From Telopea speciosissima (Eukaryota; Streptophyta; Magnoliopsida; Proteales; Proteaceae): a DNA stretch of 64,000 bases. Below, one piece after another: positions 10,742 to 22,026 of the stretch. A program made the position numbers and the translations under genes. Numbering within the stretch: position 1 is the first letter of the stretch; each line of letters begins with the position of its first letter. Below the pieces are notes generated by a model, which worked only from the letters and a program-made list of their open reading frames with translations, had not been told where the DNA came from and did no database searches. The stretch lies in the NCBI RefSeq assembly GCF_018873765.1, contig NC_057923.1:24089913-24153912 (forward strand), written 5' to 3'.

Positions 10742-13700
10742 GTCTTGTGAAACGGAGAGATCCCGAGGTAAATTCTATCTGATTGCGGTTTATGCCCCTT
10801 GTGATTTGGGAGAAAGGAACTTGTTTTTTGATACTTTACATCTCCCTTCGGACTTACTAGGCTCTCCTTGGATGGTTAGTGGTGATTTTAATGCTATTTT
10901 GATGCCCCAAGAGAAGCTGGGGGGGCAACCACCCTGCCCTGCGTCGATGGAAGGCTTTAGTCGTTTTGTTGATCGAGCAACACTTGTGGACATGGGGTAT
11001 GAGGGTAACTGTTTCAATTGGTCGAACGGGCAAGGGGGAGGACAGATGATTAAAGCTAGATTGGACAGGGTTTTCTATAATCTTGCTTGGTTGGCTGCCT
11101 TTCAGCATTCTATGGTGAGGCACCTGAATAAAGCCTGTTCGGATCATGCTCCGATTTTTATGAGTTTCTCGCAGACTTTGGAGCTTTTTCACGCCCCTTT
11201 TAGATTCCAACAGATGTGGACACACCACCCCGCTTTTAAGGATTTTGTTGCAGCATGCTGGTCCTCCCCTATTATTGGCACCCCTTTATATGTTCTGTTC
11301 TTGAAATTGAAACATTTGCGAGGACAGCTTAAGATTTGGAACAGGGAGTGCTTCGGAAACATCCATAGGAACGTTAGAGATGCTGAAGACAGGGTAACCA
11401 GGATGGAATTTGAATATGAGGGTAGCCCTACAGAGCAAGCACTCTGTGACCTTAGGGGCGCAAGGTGTCTGCTAAATCAGGTGTTGTTGCAGGAGGAGAT
11501 CTTTTGGAAGGAGAAGTCCAGGGTTAAGTGGCTGAAAGAGGGAGAAAGGAATACAAAATTTTTTCATGCTGTTGTTAATGTGAAGCGGAAAGGTGGAGGC
11601 ATTTGCAAAATCAAGAATGCTCAGGGGGAGTGGATCACGGACAGCGAAGGGGTGAGCGGGGAGGCGGTCAGGTATTTCTCCGAGATTTTTTTTGCAGGTT
11701 CTACAACGGTGGATGAGGATCTCTCAATTCCTACAGTTATCTCTGAGGGGGATAATGAAATGCTTTCTGCAACGCCAATCCTTGAGGAGGTCAAGGAGGC
11801 GGTGTTTTCTCTTTCTAAAGACAGTGCACCTGGCCCAGATGGATTCACAGGTCATTTTTTCACTTCTTGGTGGGACATAGTTGGCATGGATGTTTGGGCT
11901 GCAGTAAAGGAATTTTTTGAAGGCGGTTCAGTTCCAAGGAGCTTTACTTCTTCTCACTTAGTGTTAATCCCAAAAAATCTATCACCTGAGTTGATGTCAG
12001 ATTACAGACCAATTAGCCTATGCAATTTCTCTTATAAAATAGTTGCTAAAGTGATTGCATCAAGATTGGCGGCCATTCTTCCAAGAATTATCTCTGAAGA
12101 ACAAGGAGGTTTTGTAAGGGGCAGATGCATCCATGATAACATTGCGCTGGTGCAAGAGGTGGCGCAGGACCTGACGAGAAGCACGAGAGGAGGAAATGTC
12201 ATGCTGAAGTTGGATATGGCAGAGGCATATGATCGCCTGGAATGGAGTTTCCTTGTGGATGTGTTCCAAAAATTTGGTTTCTGCTCGGCTTGGATTCAGA
12301 TTATTGAGAAAACTCTACAGAACTGCTGGTTCTCAGTTATTCTTGACAAAGGGCCATCAGGTTTTTTCAAGTCCACCAGGGGACTTAGACAGGGGGACCC
12401 CTTGTCACCTCTGTTATTTATTCTCGCCGAGGAGGTGCTCAGTAGGAGTTTATCTAATTTATTTTCTTCTGGCAGAGTAAGTTTTTTCCATCTTCCCAGC
12501 AGGTGTCCAGGTATTTCTCACAGTTTGTTTGCTGACGTTACTATCATTTTTTTTAGGGGTGATAAGGCATCATTACAAAGCATCATGGGGTGTATTGGGT
12601 GGTACGAAGCATGCTTTGGACAACTTTTTAATACAAGCAAGAGCTATTTTGTGGTAAGCCACAAAGCACATAATCGCCTCTGTAGAAGAGTGAGAGATAC
12701 TATAGGTTTTGAAAGGAAAAAACTGTCGTTAATTTACTTGGGGGCACCGGTATGCATAGGGAGGCTGAAGGTCTCTTTCTTTGAGGATTTCTTGGTGAAG
12801 GTAAGAAGGAAAATAGCAGGCTGGAAAGGAAAGCTTTTGTCCACAGGGGGAAGGGTGACCTTGTTGAGGCATGTGCTGTCGTCAATGCCTATTCATATTA
12901 TAGCCTGTTTAGACATCCCACGTTCGATCATGAAGAGGTTCCAAACGATGTGTGCTAATTTCCTATGGGGGGAGTCGGATTATGGCAAAAAATGGCACTG
13001 GGTCAGTTGGGATCTTGTGTGTAGACCCCAAAAGGAGGGAGGATTGGGAGTTAGGTCTTTGAAGGAGCTAAATTTTGCTATGCGGATCAAGAGTCTGTGG
13101 CGGGCTTTGACTGAGCCATCACTTTGGAACCAATTCTTCACTGCAAAATATCTTAAGGGAGTTCATATTGCACTGGTGCAACAACCCAAAGGAGGGTCCA
13201 AGACTTGGAAGAGAAATTTGGCTCTCAAGGATTTCCTACTGGAACACTCGGTCTGGTTGTTGGGGCAAGGAGAGGTGCTATTCTGGCTGGACGACTGGAG
13301 TGGTGAGGGGTCCTTGATCGACTTTGCTGATGGGGCTCTGCATGTAGATCTAGATTTGAGAGTGAAGGACGCTAGGCAGGCGAATGGGTCTTGGGACCAA
13401 GATGTGATAAACAGAATTGATAATGGAGGGGTGTGTGAGAGGATATCTAATTCCAATATAATGCTCTCTTCGAGAGAGGATCGGTTTGCATGGACACCGG
13501 CAAGTGATGGGATTTTCTCTCTCAAGTCTGCGTGGAACACTATTCGTAGGGTGCACCCTGAAGTGCCTTTTGCTAGGTGGATCTGGAACGGATCGCTCCC
13601 AACCAAAGTCGGTTTCTTCTCATGGCAGGTACTAATGGGGAAAATTGCAACAGATGAGGCAGTGAAAGGGGCAGGAATTCCTTTGGCATCTAGGTGCAAT

Positions 13701-14621
13701 TGTTGCCTCCAATCGCAGCAGGAAACCTCCACCCACGTGCTGATTTGTGGGGTAATGGCGACGAAGGTTTGGACACATTTTGGAAGGCTCTTGGATATCC
13801 AGATCATCTACACCCAGGACCTGAAGACTAGACTGTTGTATTGGCAGTCCAAGGGTTCTTTGAAGAATTTGTACATGTTCATTGTTGGAATTGTTCCTTC
13901 CTTTATAATTTGGGAGTTGTGGAAAGAAAGGAATAATAGAAGACATGAAAGAGGTGTGAGATCCACCAATATGATAATTTGGAAAATCACTAAATGGATT
14001 CAAGAGATCCCTTTACCTTCCTTCTCTTTGAAGGTTAGCAGTATGAGGGAGGTGCTTGCATTGCAGGTCCTCAACTTAAAACACCCTCTGATCAGGTATA
14101 AGATCCCTCGGCCCATCTATTGGTGCCCTCCGCTTTATGGCTTGAAAATTAATGTTGATGGTGCAAGCAAAGGGAACCCAGGGCCAAGTGGTGGAGGGGG
14201 TGTGATTCGAGATTCATCCGGGAACTTGGTGATGGCTTTTGCGAATTACTATGGGCAGTGTACCAATACCGAAGCGGAGATGAGGGCGATCCTAGATGGT
14301 CTTCGTTTATGTGTGAGCAGGGGTTTTAATGGGTGCCAAGTAAACTCGGACTCCAAAATTATGGTGCAATTTATTGCATTGAGGGAATGTAAAGTGTGGA
14401 GTTGTTGGTATTGGATCTCGCAGGTGATACGATTGGTAGAGCAGCTGAACGCTAATGTGAGCTTCTCGTACAGAGAGGGGAATTGAGCAGCAGATTTCTT
14501 AGTCAATTGGGCTTGTGAAACCCAGCGCAACAGTTGTTTTCTGTCCAATGCAGAGACACCGCCAAGGCTTTCTTGTATTCTCAGGGAAGACAAGGCTGGC
14601 CTTCCTGTGTTTCGGCTTTAG
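10742..14621 (+). pseudogene. LINE ORF2 (endonuclease-RT-zf-RVT-RNase H), 5'-truncated
   Basis: One frame stays open for about 1,248 codons from the U6 junction to a TGA at 14484; a natural-looking stop lies at 14619. Domains by residue: endonuclease remainder 10-145 (GDFNAIL, SDHAPI; roughly the first 90 residues are missing), RT about 343-650 ([24 protein letters not shown]), zf-RVT about 925-1020 (CNCC...H...C), RNase H from 1134 (NVDGAS, NTEAE, NSDSK), with its last Asp beyond the TGA. The RT box reads FADV at 12528-12539 instead of FADD, so the second catalytic Asp is gone. The TGA lies where CGA would give REGNRAADF. The long frame indicates a fairly young insertion. No native start exists in this copy. 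Confidence 0.9.
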
Positions 14622-14818
14622 TCTTTTATATTTTGGTTGTACAAGGGGAGGGTCTCAGCGTGGTGTGAGCAGAGAGTTATCTTCTGTCTTGGTTTCGGGG
14701 TAAGGCGGGCTATGTCCCCCCCGTGTAACTCCTTTTTTGATTTGGTTAAATTATTAATCAAATTCTAGGGGCCACCCCGGGTCCCAGATAATATTCGGGG
14801 TAAAAAAAAAATAAAAAA
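14622..14818 (+). other. LINE 3' UTR and A-rich tail
   Basis: Non-coding 3' sequence with GGGGCCACCCCGGGTCCC near 14770, ending in TAAAAAAAAAATAAAAAAA. The tail marks the priming end of target-primed reverse transcription. Confidence 0.8.
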
Positions 14819-14833
14819 ATTAGAGAGATAGAG
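14819..14833 (+). repeat. target-site duplication, right copy
   Basis: ATTAGAGAGATAGAG, an exact copy of 10624-10638. Confidence 0.9.
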
Positions 14834-16403
14834 AATGAGAATGAAAATAAAAATAATGGAGAATGAAAATTCCTAATAGAATGGAGGGGTTAATGGAGAT
14901 GAGAATACTAATAAAATAAAATCAATAGAAGAAGAAAGAGGTAGAGAATAAGAAGAAGAAATTAGAGACTAGAAGAATTAAGAGGTTAAGAAGAAGAAGA
15001 ACATAAAAATAAAAATAAGAACTAGATACTCTCTTCTACCAAAGTTGAAAGTGCATAAATTAACTAGGCCTTGCATGAATGTAATTTGATGAAGCTTAAA
15101 CACTTGAATAAACCTTGCATGACTTCCTCTTCCAAATCCTCCAAGTCTTCTCATAAACTTAGGAACTTAGACTAGAAAGCTTTAAAACTAAACTAGAATT
15201 AAATTATTACAACCAAATTGAAGACATAATTTAAAAGTAAAGCATGAATTAAACCTATTACAACCATGGAATAAAACTCATAAATCAAACTAAGAACTTA
15301 GAAAGCCAAAAATTGGAGGAAGAAGAGAAAATTTCACTAATGAATTAAACAAGTTACAAGCCTAAACCCATAGGGTATTTATAGGGGAAGGAGGGAGAAG
15401 GGAGAAGGGAGAAGAGGGGGAGGGACTCCACGATTTTGGGAGCTCCTCTCCTTCTAAAACCGTGGAGGGGAGAGAGTATGGGAGAGAGAAATCCAAAGAT
15501 AAGGGAATATTCCCTTCTCCTTCCTATACAATAAGACTTGATCCCCAAGAAAAATAGAAAAAATAGAAAGAAGGAGAGATAAAAATCTTAGCTACATAAA
15601 CTTTCTATTTTTCAAAAAGTAACTTTCTAATTCTATACTTGTGCTTCCTTTTCTTTGTAGGTGTCTTCTCCAAGCAATGAGATCAAGGCATCTTTAACTT
15701 TTCAACCTTCCATGGATGAGAGAATATTTTTCAAAAGAAATCTATCCAAAGTCAAATCCCAAAAGTGCCCTTGGAAAGTTGGAGGAGAGAGAGATGATGA
15801 TGACTAGGATTTCCACTCAAAATAATTAATACAATACCCATCATGCCCTCTAAAAATCGTGGAGCATTGGTGCTCCCTCTAAAAATCGTGGATAACATGT
15901 GGGCCTTCAAAATGTGGAGTGTAGTGGCAGTGTGGGTCCCCTCCATGTGGGTAGCAGCTCTTCTCTCTCTTCAAGATTGGAAAATTGCCAAAACGGTCCT
16001 GTACTTGCAGTGGATCTCAACCATTGATTAGAAGTACCTTCCTTGATGCCAAAAATATCCTTGGGAAGTGGCAAAATGGCTATGGGCTTGCATTCTAGCT
16101 CTTTTCTGACCCATTATCCTTTCTTGGCCTGAAAAGAATAATCAACTGCATGGAGGCCTAAATGGATGCAAAATTGAATTCCGTCACGTTCATCTTGCTC
16201 AAAATTTAGTCCTCTTTACAGCCATGCAAAAACATTGGGTAGCTTTACGTGTAAATTTGGACATGCAGCTCCCGATAGTCTAGAATAACAATAAATTATC
16301 CAAAAACCTGAAAAGCACAAGAAAGCACCAAGTAACTCTGTCTTGTGGTAAAATGCATGCTTTATGCCCTAAGATTTCGCACATAAATGTGCTCATCAGT
16401 GTT

Positions 16404-17720
16404 GATAATCGTGCAAAGTTCTCAATGAATCACCAGTAGTAACTAGCCAATCCAAGGAAGCTACAGATTTTTGTGGCACTCTTTGGCGTCTCCCACTCAA
16501 GGACTACTTTGACTTTTCCTGGATTAACTTCGATGCCCTTACTTGAAACTATGTGTCCCAAGAATCCTATCTGGCGAAGCTAAAATTCACACTCGCTGAA
16601 TTTTGCGAACAATTGGTGTTCCCCTAGTCGCTGCAATACAAACCTCAAATGTTGTGCATGCTCTTCCATACTCTTTGAATAGACTAGAATGTCATCTATG
16701 AAGACTATGCCATATTTGTCTAGGACGTCGTGGAACTCCCTGTTCATCATATCCATGAACGCCGCGGGGGCATTTGTTCGGACAACACTAAGAATTTATA
16801 GTGTCCATACCTGGTTCTGAATGTAGTTTTATGGATATCGCTACCCTTTATCCTCAGTTGATGATACCTAGATCTACGATCGATCTTTGAGAAAACACTT
16901 GTGCCTTACAACTGATCAAACATATCATCAATGCATGGCAACGGGTATCGGTTCTTAATTGTGAGTTTATTTAGTTCCCGATAGTCGATGCACATTTGCT
17001 TGCTTCCATCCTTCTTCTTTACAAATAGAACCGGTGCTCCCCAAGGAGACACACTGGGTTAGATAAATCCTTTCTTCAATAGGTCCTATAGTTGAATTTG
17101 CATCTCTTTCAATTCTATAGGTGCCATTTGATATGGTGCCTTGGATACCGGGGCTGCTCCAGGGGTTAGGTCTATTACAAATTTAGTTTCTCCCTCCGGT
17201 GGCAGTTGAGTTAGGTCATCGGGAAATACGTCAAAGAATTCTCAAACTACTTCCAACTCTTCTAATGGCTTCACCTTTGCTTCCATATCTACAACTGTTG
17301 CCAAATACCCTTGGCATCCATCATCCAATAACTTCCTCGCTTGGAGGGTAGATATCGTTACCTTTTTGGACTTCTTCAATGGTTCACTCTTATAAGTAAA
17401 CTCATCTCCATTTTTGAGCCTAAACGCAATCTGCTTCTCCTTGCACATGACGTTTGCTCCGTGAGTGAACAACCAATCCATGCCTACTATTGCATCAAAG
17501 TCTTTCATGTTGAACTTGATCAGGTGAGCTATCAAGCCCCGCTCGTAGATTCTACCGAGCAAGGTTCATAAATCTCTTTCATACTTACGACGCTCCCAGT
17601 TGGGGTGCTAACTATAAACTTATGCACTATGCTCCTAGGGAATATATTCATCTTACTAGAAAAAATATTGGAAACGAAAGAATGCGATGCACCAGATTCA
17701 AATAGCACATGCGCAGGAAT
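16404..17720 (-). pseudogene. gypsy protease and reverse transcriptase of element C
   Basis: The protease at about 17720-17560 reads VLFESGASHSF, with Glu in place of the catalytic Asp of DSGAS. The linker GMDWL...V (17562-17242) leads into the [26 protein letters not shown], then, after a frame change, FMDMMNREF and the catalytic box FIDDILVYS (FIDD at 16691-16702, intact). GFLGHIVSSKGIEV and LASYY follow, ending at the solo-LTR junction. Stops and frameshifts make it non-functional. RNase H resumes at 10112. Confidence 0.85.
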
Positions 17721-17869
17721 GGATGCTATGATTAAGGTACCTAAGTTTAGATTGAAGATAATGATGAAATCAAAATCTACCTCAAGCAGTATAACCTATC
17801 ACGGATTAGTTGATAGTTTCCTAGGAGATACCTATCATTACTTCTGGATCCACTTCTGCTTCCTCATTG

Positions 17870-19270
17870 GTTAGTGCATACACCTTCCCTTGAGTTCTGT
17901 CGTCTTGGGGCTGGAAGGTCAGCCAGTTGGTTGAAATCTCAAGGGTGCATTATTCCTTCGACGCATATAGTCTTTTTCCCAATGACCAGGTTGACCACAT
18001 CAGAAGCATCAGATGGAATCTGTAGATTGGAGAGGGGGCACAGGATGAGTCGACTGAGAAGAAGCTTGACTTGCTTGGCTCGTCGCTGGCCGCTAAGACT
18101 GAGCAGAAGTTGTAGATTGACTAGAAGTCTGACGAGTATACAGATTTGACTGGTTGTAAGCCAGACGGAAAGGTTGTGAGGTTTGACGCACTTTCGGTCG
18201 GCGATAGTACAATGGAGTGGGGTTGCTAGGACTCTTGAAAGTCTTATTGGGCCAATTGTAGTTCTGGTAACTGCTAGGCCTCTTGGTTGACCCTTGCGAT
18301 GTAGTCGACCTTTTCCTCAGTCTATCTTCTACTTTCTTAGCCTTGTCAGCCATTCATGCATAGGTTTCAATCTCCATGATAAAAAACATATCTCTGATTT
18401 CAGGTTTAAGTCGTCTCTCAAATTTCTTGGTCTTGCTTACTTCATTCCTCAGATGTTTCGGTGCAAAATGGAGCAAGTCCTCAAATTACTGTTGATAATC
18501 CAGGACTGTCTTCGACCCTTGTGTGAGAGGACAGAGAACTCTACTTCCTTTCTATCTCGGAGGCTCTCTAGGAAGTAATTCTTGAAGAAAACCTCCTTGA
18601 ACTGATCCCAAGTTGGGTAGGGATGAGTGCTTCAAGAATTGGTTGGGTTGACTTCCACCAGGCTTCGGCTTCGTTCTATAACTGGCACCCAACGCATATC
18701 AACTTTTGGGCGTTGGTACATTCCAACCCATTAAAGGCCTTCTCCAGGGCACTGATCCATCTCTCAGGTTATAGCGAGTCTGAATCAATCTTGGAGAATG
18801 ATGGAGGGTAGAGTTTCTTGAAATTTTCCATCACTCTGGCGGTGGAGTTTTCTAGTGTAACTTGAGGCATAGGAGGAGGAAAGTTCGGGGGACGGTTAGG
18901 TTGTGACACTGCTCTTTGCTGCATGACAACCATAAATTGCATGTTCATGTTGGTCATTGGCTCTTGTGTTGTTGTTGAATCTGCAATTGAACTTGTTATT
19001 GCTGTTGCATAAACTGCATCATATTAGCCATAATTGCAGTTACTTCTCCAGCGGTCATAAATCATAATTGGTGGAGGTGCAGGTGCATGAGCCGAGGAAC
19101 TTTAGGTGCTGGGGGAACCCATGTGTTTGTGTAAGAGGAACCTCAGGCACGCTCTCTGAAGAAGCAGATGCTTTGAGTGTTGGGGCCGGAGCATTGGATG
19201 GTCCTGCCTAGCAAACAAAATGGGACTGCATTTTGCGACGAACACTCTTGTTTGATCTCGTCCTAACCAT
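17870..19270 (-). pseudogene. gag of element C
   Basis: Starts at the ATG at 19270 (MVRTRSNKSVRRK), like element A, and meets a stop after 20 codons. A later block (18957-18769) reads to FKKLYPPSF, then the Retrotrans_gag core (ERWISALEKAFN, EAEAWWKS) in broken frames, then a basic linker with YRRPKV. The zinc knuckle at 17967-18008 is damaged: CF*CGQPGHWEKDY, so one position is a stop and the last Cys is Tyr. Gag is the particle and RNA-binding protein; this copy is decayed. Confidence 0.75.
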
Positions 19271-19540
19271 GATTGTTCTCTAAAAGGAGGTTTGAGAGTA
19301 TATGTGTTTATTATTCATGTGTATTTGGATAGATCTAATTATTTCTTATATGCCTCTCGGAATGAATCATACATTTGTGCAATCTATGTATTTAAAATAA
19401 TACTTATAAGTATAAGTAGGCACAATTTATGTCTCTACCCTAAAATCAACATGCTTCTTATAATTCGTTAGGGGTATGCTTGCTCAAGGGTATTTTCCAT
19501 CTATGCATTCAAGTATAGGTGTATATAGGTATACCTGTAC

Positions 19541-20270
19541 TCAGCAGGCTAGGCTCTCAAGTTTTTGCCCAGTCATGTACAAGTCCAAGTCTAGGTAAAA
19601 GATGTTAGCCTTAACTTCCTCTGCTAGCTCAAGGAAAAACTCTTGTTCCTCGATCCTATAGATCTCAGCCCACTCTAAATGTTCTTTTAACCATCTCTTT
19701 GCTTCAGCTTTGATTGCAGGGACCCGGATTAGCCTTTTCCTTAACTCACTAATGTAACGCATGTTGCTGGAAGTCTGCTATGTCCAAACGACATGACCAT
19801 TCCCTGACATAGGAAAATTGGCCAGTAGTCTACTAGAGATGATTCGATCTATGATCTATGATAGAATAATAACTCACACATGTAAGAATTCAATTTAAGT
19901 TTCAAAATTCCCATCACAACACATGATCAATGAGTTTATAGAGTAAGTTCTAAGTTAACAATCACCTGGGTGTCTTATATTAGGCACTGAACTTTGCCTG
20001 CCCATGTTTACCAAAAAAAAAAGAAAAAAAGAAAAGAACTTTGTTTGCACACCGTTGTATTATACTTTGGATACAAGTGGTATGGTGTTGAAGGAATTCA
20101 ACCCTCCTATCAATGGCGTTAATGTCTCGGGAGGCCAGATTTCTGTTGTGATACAGCTGAGACTGTAGATACCTATGATAATCAATCATCATTCTGAGCT
20201 TTAAGTTTAGCTCATGGATATTGTTGTCATCATATTGGTACTCTCCAATGGGCCTTAGAACGTAGTCCAT
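19541..20270 (-). pseudogene. two short sense-strand ORFs in the leader of element C
   Basis: The 20270-19980 frame begins MDYVLRPIGEYQYDD and is rich in Leu, His and Tyr with a helical look; it ends in a phenylalanine-rich low-complexity tail coded by an A/T run. The 19762-19541 frame (MRYISELRKRLIRV...) is highly charged and predicted by eye to be helical. Both lie upstream of gag on the element strand and could be parts of one leader protein. I do not recognise a family and assign no function. They may be chance frames. Confidence 0.3.
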
Positions 20271-20395
20271 TCTATCTAGGGAAAAGCACCCAAGTTAGTA
20301 AGAACCTTTTCCTATATATATATATTTTTTAAGTTCACACACACATTTTTTTTTATTATCATAATCTATGTTTAATTTGCTACTATACCTACATA

Positions 20396-20397
<2 letters not shown>

Positions 20398-20431
<34 letters not shown>

Positions 20432-20463
20432 TGTATTCCATATATTCACATAATGTATATGTA

Positions 20464-20512
<49 letters not shown>
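20398..20512. repeat. TA-rich microsatellites
   Basis: Two near-pure (TA)n runs, about 20399-20428 and 20475-20511, separated by a GT/TA mixed stretch. They lie in the leader of element C. Confidence 0.9.
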
Positions 20513-20516
<4 letters not shown>

Positions 20517-21004
20517 TCAACTTGGGAGTGTACCCAAGCATGCATTTATATAAAATTGAATGTTTGTACAAGGGTTCTACTCTTTCCATACATTAATGGC
20601 TCACAAAAATCAGTTAAGTGACTGCTACTAGTCCATTGGTATTGGTCGATCCAATCGACCTGTGCATCGGGACAGGTTATAACCAAGTTCGTAATTCATT
20701 TCCTCTCATTTCTATTCTCTATTTTGGTTGAGGGAGCATACCAGGAACGACCAAAGGGACGTGTAAGCTCTTCCCCCATCATCCCAAGGTGTTTCTTCCA
20801 AGATTCTTGCATCCAAATCAAGAGCAATGTGAGAAAAACCTAGGTTTTCCCAAATTTTCAACTACTTTTCTATTCCTTTTTGTTTCCTTCAAATAAATCT
20901 AGGGTTTTTGCATCTCCCATTTCATTTTCTCTTCCTCTAATGTTTCTTTAAGTAAAATCCTAGGATTTGTTGCCCATTTCTGATTTTTTTCTTCTCTTAC
21001 CTAG

Positions 21005-22026
21005 ATGTCTACATGCCAAACCCAGAGTGGAGCAAGGGAATCGGCTTCCAGCAAGCGTCCTCGCATTGAGACCGAATCTTCCTCATCAGATCCATCATCT
21101 CCAGTGTCTAAGGATGATTCTTCTAAACATAACTCATCATCTGAAGAGGGAAAGTACGCTGCGCATTGGTTTTCCAGCTACCAACATGCCCAAGATTGGA
21201 AGGACTTCAAAGACAAGAAGATCGAGAATGGAAAGGTAGTGAAGGTAGAGGACTTTCCAAGGTTCAAAGTATATGAAAGGTTTAATGCCATGGGTTGGGC
21301 ACCAATGCTGGACCCGGAGCTTCCCTGTTATCCAAACTTGGTTAGACATTTTTATTGTAATCTTAGGCTATCAGTGGTGAAGAGTGCTAAGGCTATGGCC
21401 TTGCAAGTTAGGTAAAGGGGGTTAAGATTGTGTTTAGCTGTGCATACCTAGCTGCCCTGTTACAGGTAGCCAATAGGGGTCAGAGGTTCTATAGCCGACC
21501 GGGGGCCGATACCTCAGAGGTCTTTCCTCTTGAGTCTCGTGAATAGATGTTTTGGGCACTTACTGGTAGAGATGAGGTTCCCAAATCAAAGGTTAAATTC
21601 AAACCATCTGCCTGGATATTGAGCAGGTGTGTACAGTATAACATCTGTCCAAAAGGAGGGAATGGTCAGGGCATATCAAGGCAGCAGGCCTTCATTACCT
21701 ATTGTTTATATAGGGCAGACATAGGAGGTCCAGAAATTTGCTTGCCCTATCTACTTATGGAGGTGATGCTGTATCACGCCAAACACCCATCGGATGGCAA
21801 CTTGCCATATGGTAGGCTTCTCTCATAAGTGTTTAGACACTTTGGGGTTAACTTTACTAGTGAGATTGAAGGAGGTGAAGGCAAGTCTCCTATTGGCAAG
21901 ACTACTATTAAGAAGATGGGACTGCTAGATACCATAGGGAGTGATGTGGAGGCTGAGAATGTGGTTCGAGAAGGCAATATAGGAGGGATTGGTTCACAGC
22001 CAGGAGATCTTCCCGATGTAGGTTAG
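21005..22026 (+). pseudogene. 'putative plant transposon protein' ORF, antisense in the leader of element C
   Basis: Starts at the ATG at 21005 (MSTCQTQSGARES) with a Ser-rich N-terminus, then KVYERFNAMGWAPML and YPNLVRHFYCNL. After a frameshift near 21412 it continues with GVKIVFSCAYLAALLQV, LTGRDEVPK, a long helical block, NLPYGRLLS and VFRHFGVNF. The order matches the plant domain I recall as PF20167 (putative plant transposon protein). Two in-frame stops (TAG at 21544, TAA at 21826) stand where CAG and CAA would fit. It lies on the strand opposite to gag-pol, between primer site and gag. Molecular function is unknown, and this copy is broken. Confidence 0.75.

Larger units (their letters stand above)
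10639..14818 (+). mobile_element. chimeric U6-LINE retroposon
   Basis: A U6 copy (to 10740) is joined without a gap to a 5'-truncated L1-type LINE (10742 onward), which ends in an A-rich tail (14801-14818). The whole unit is flanked by identical 15-bp duplications (10624-10638 and 14819-14833). U6 and LINE therefore entered as one insertion. The structure fits template switching of the LINE RT from LINE RNA to U6 RNA during target-primed reverse transcription, as described for mammalian L1. Confidence 0.9.
10113..16398 (-). mobile_element. solo LTR inserted in pol of element C, itself split by a LINE
   Basis: On the minus strand it begins TGATGAGCAC (16398) and ends TGCAAACA (10113), with TG...CA termini. 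It is flanked by GTGTT (16399-16403) and GTGTC (10108-10112), a 5-bp target duplication with one change. Removing it restores the pol frame. Without the LINE at 10639-14818 it is about 2.1 kb. No internal region or second LTR is present, so it is best read as a solo LTR left by recombination. It holds purine-rich GAGA/AGAA tracts at 10400-10450 and 14820-15000. No gene is seen in 14834-16398. Confidence 0.75.

Noticed and set aside
10740..10742. TTG as a start codon for the LINE ORF2
   Set aside because: It is the U6-LINE junction; the frame simply enters from truncated endonuclease sequence.
13163..13807. 214-codon minus-strand frame
   Set aside because: Shadow of the LINE ORF2 on the opposite strand.
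20398..20512. Possible replication origin or matrix-attachment site
   Set aside because: Simple TA microsatellite; nothing else supports a function.
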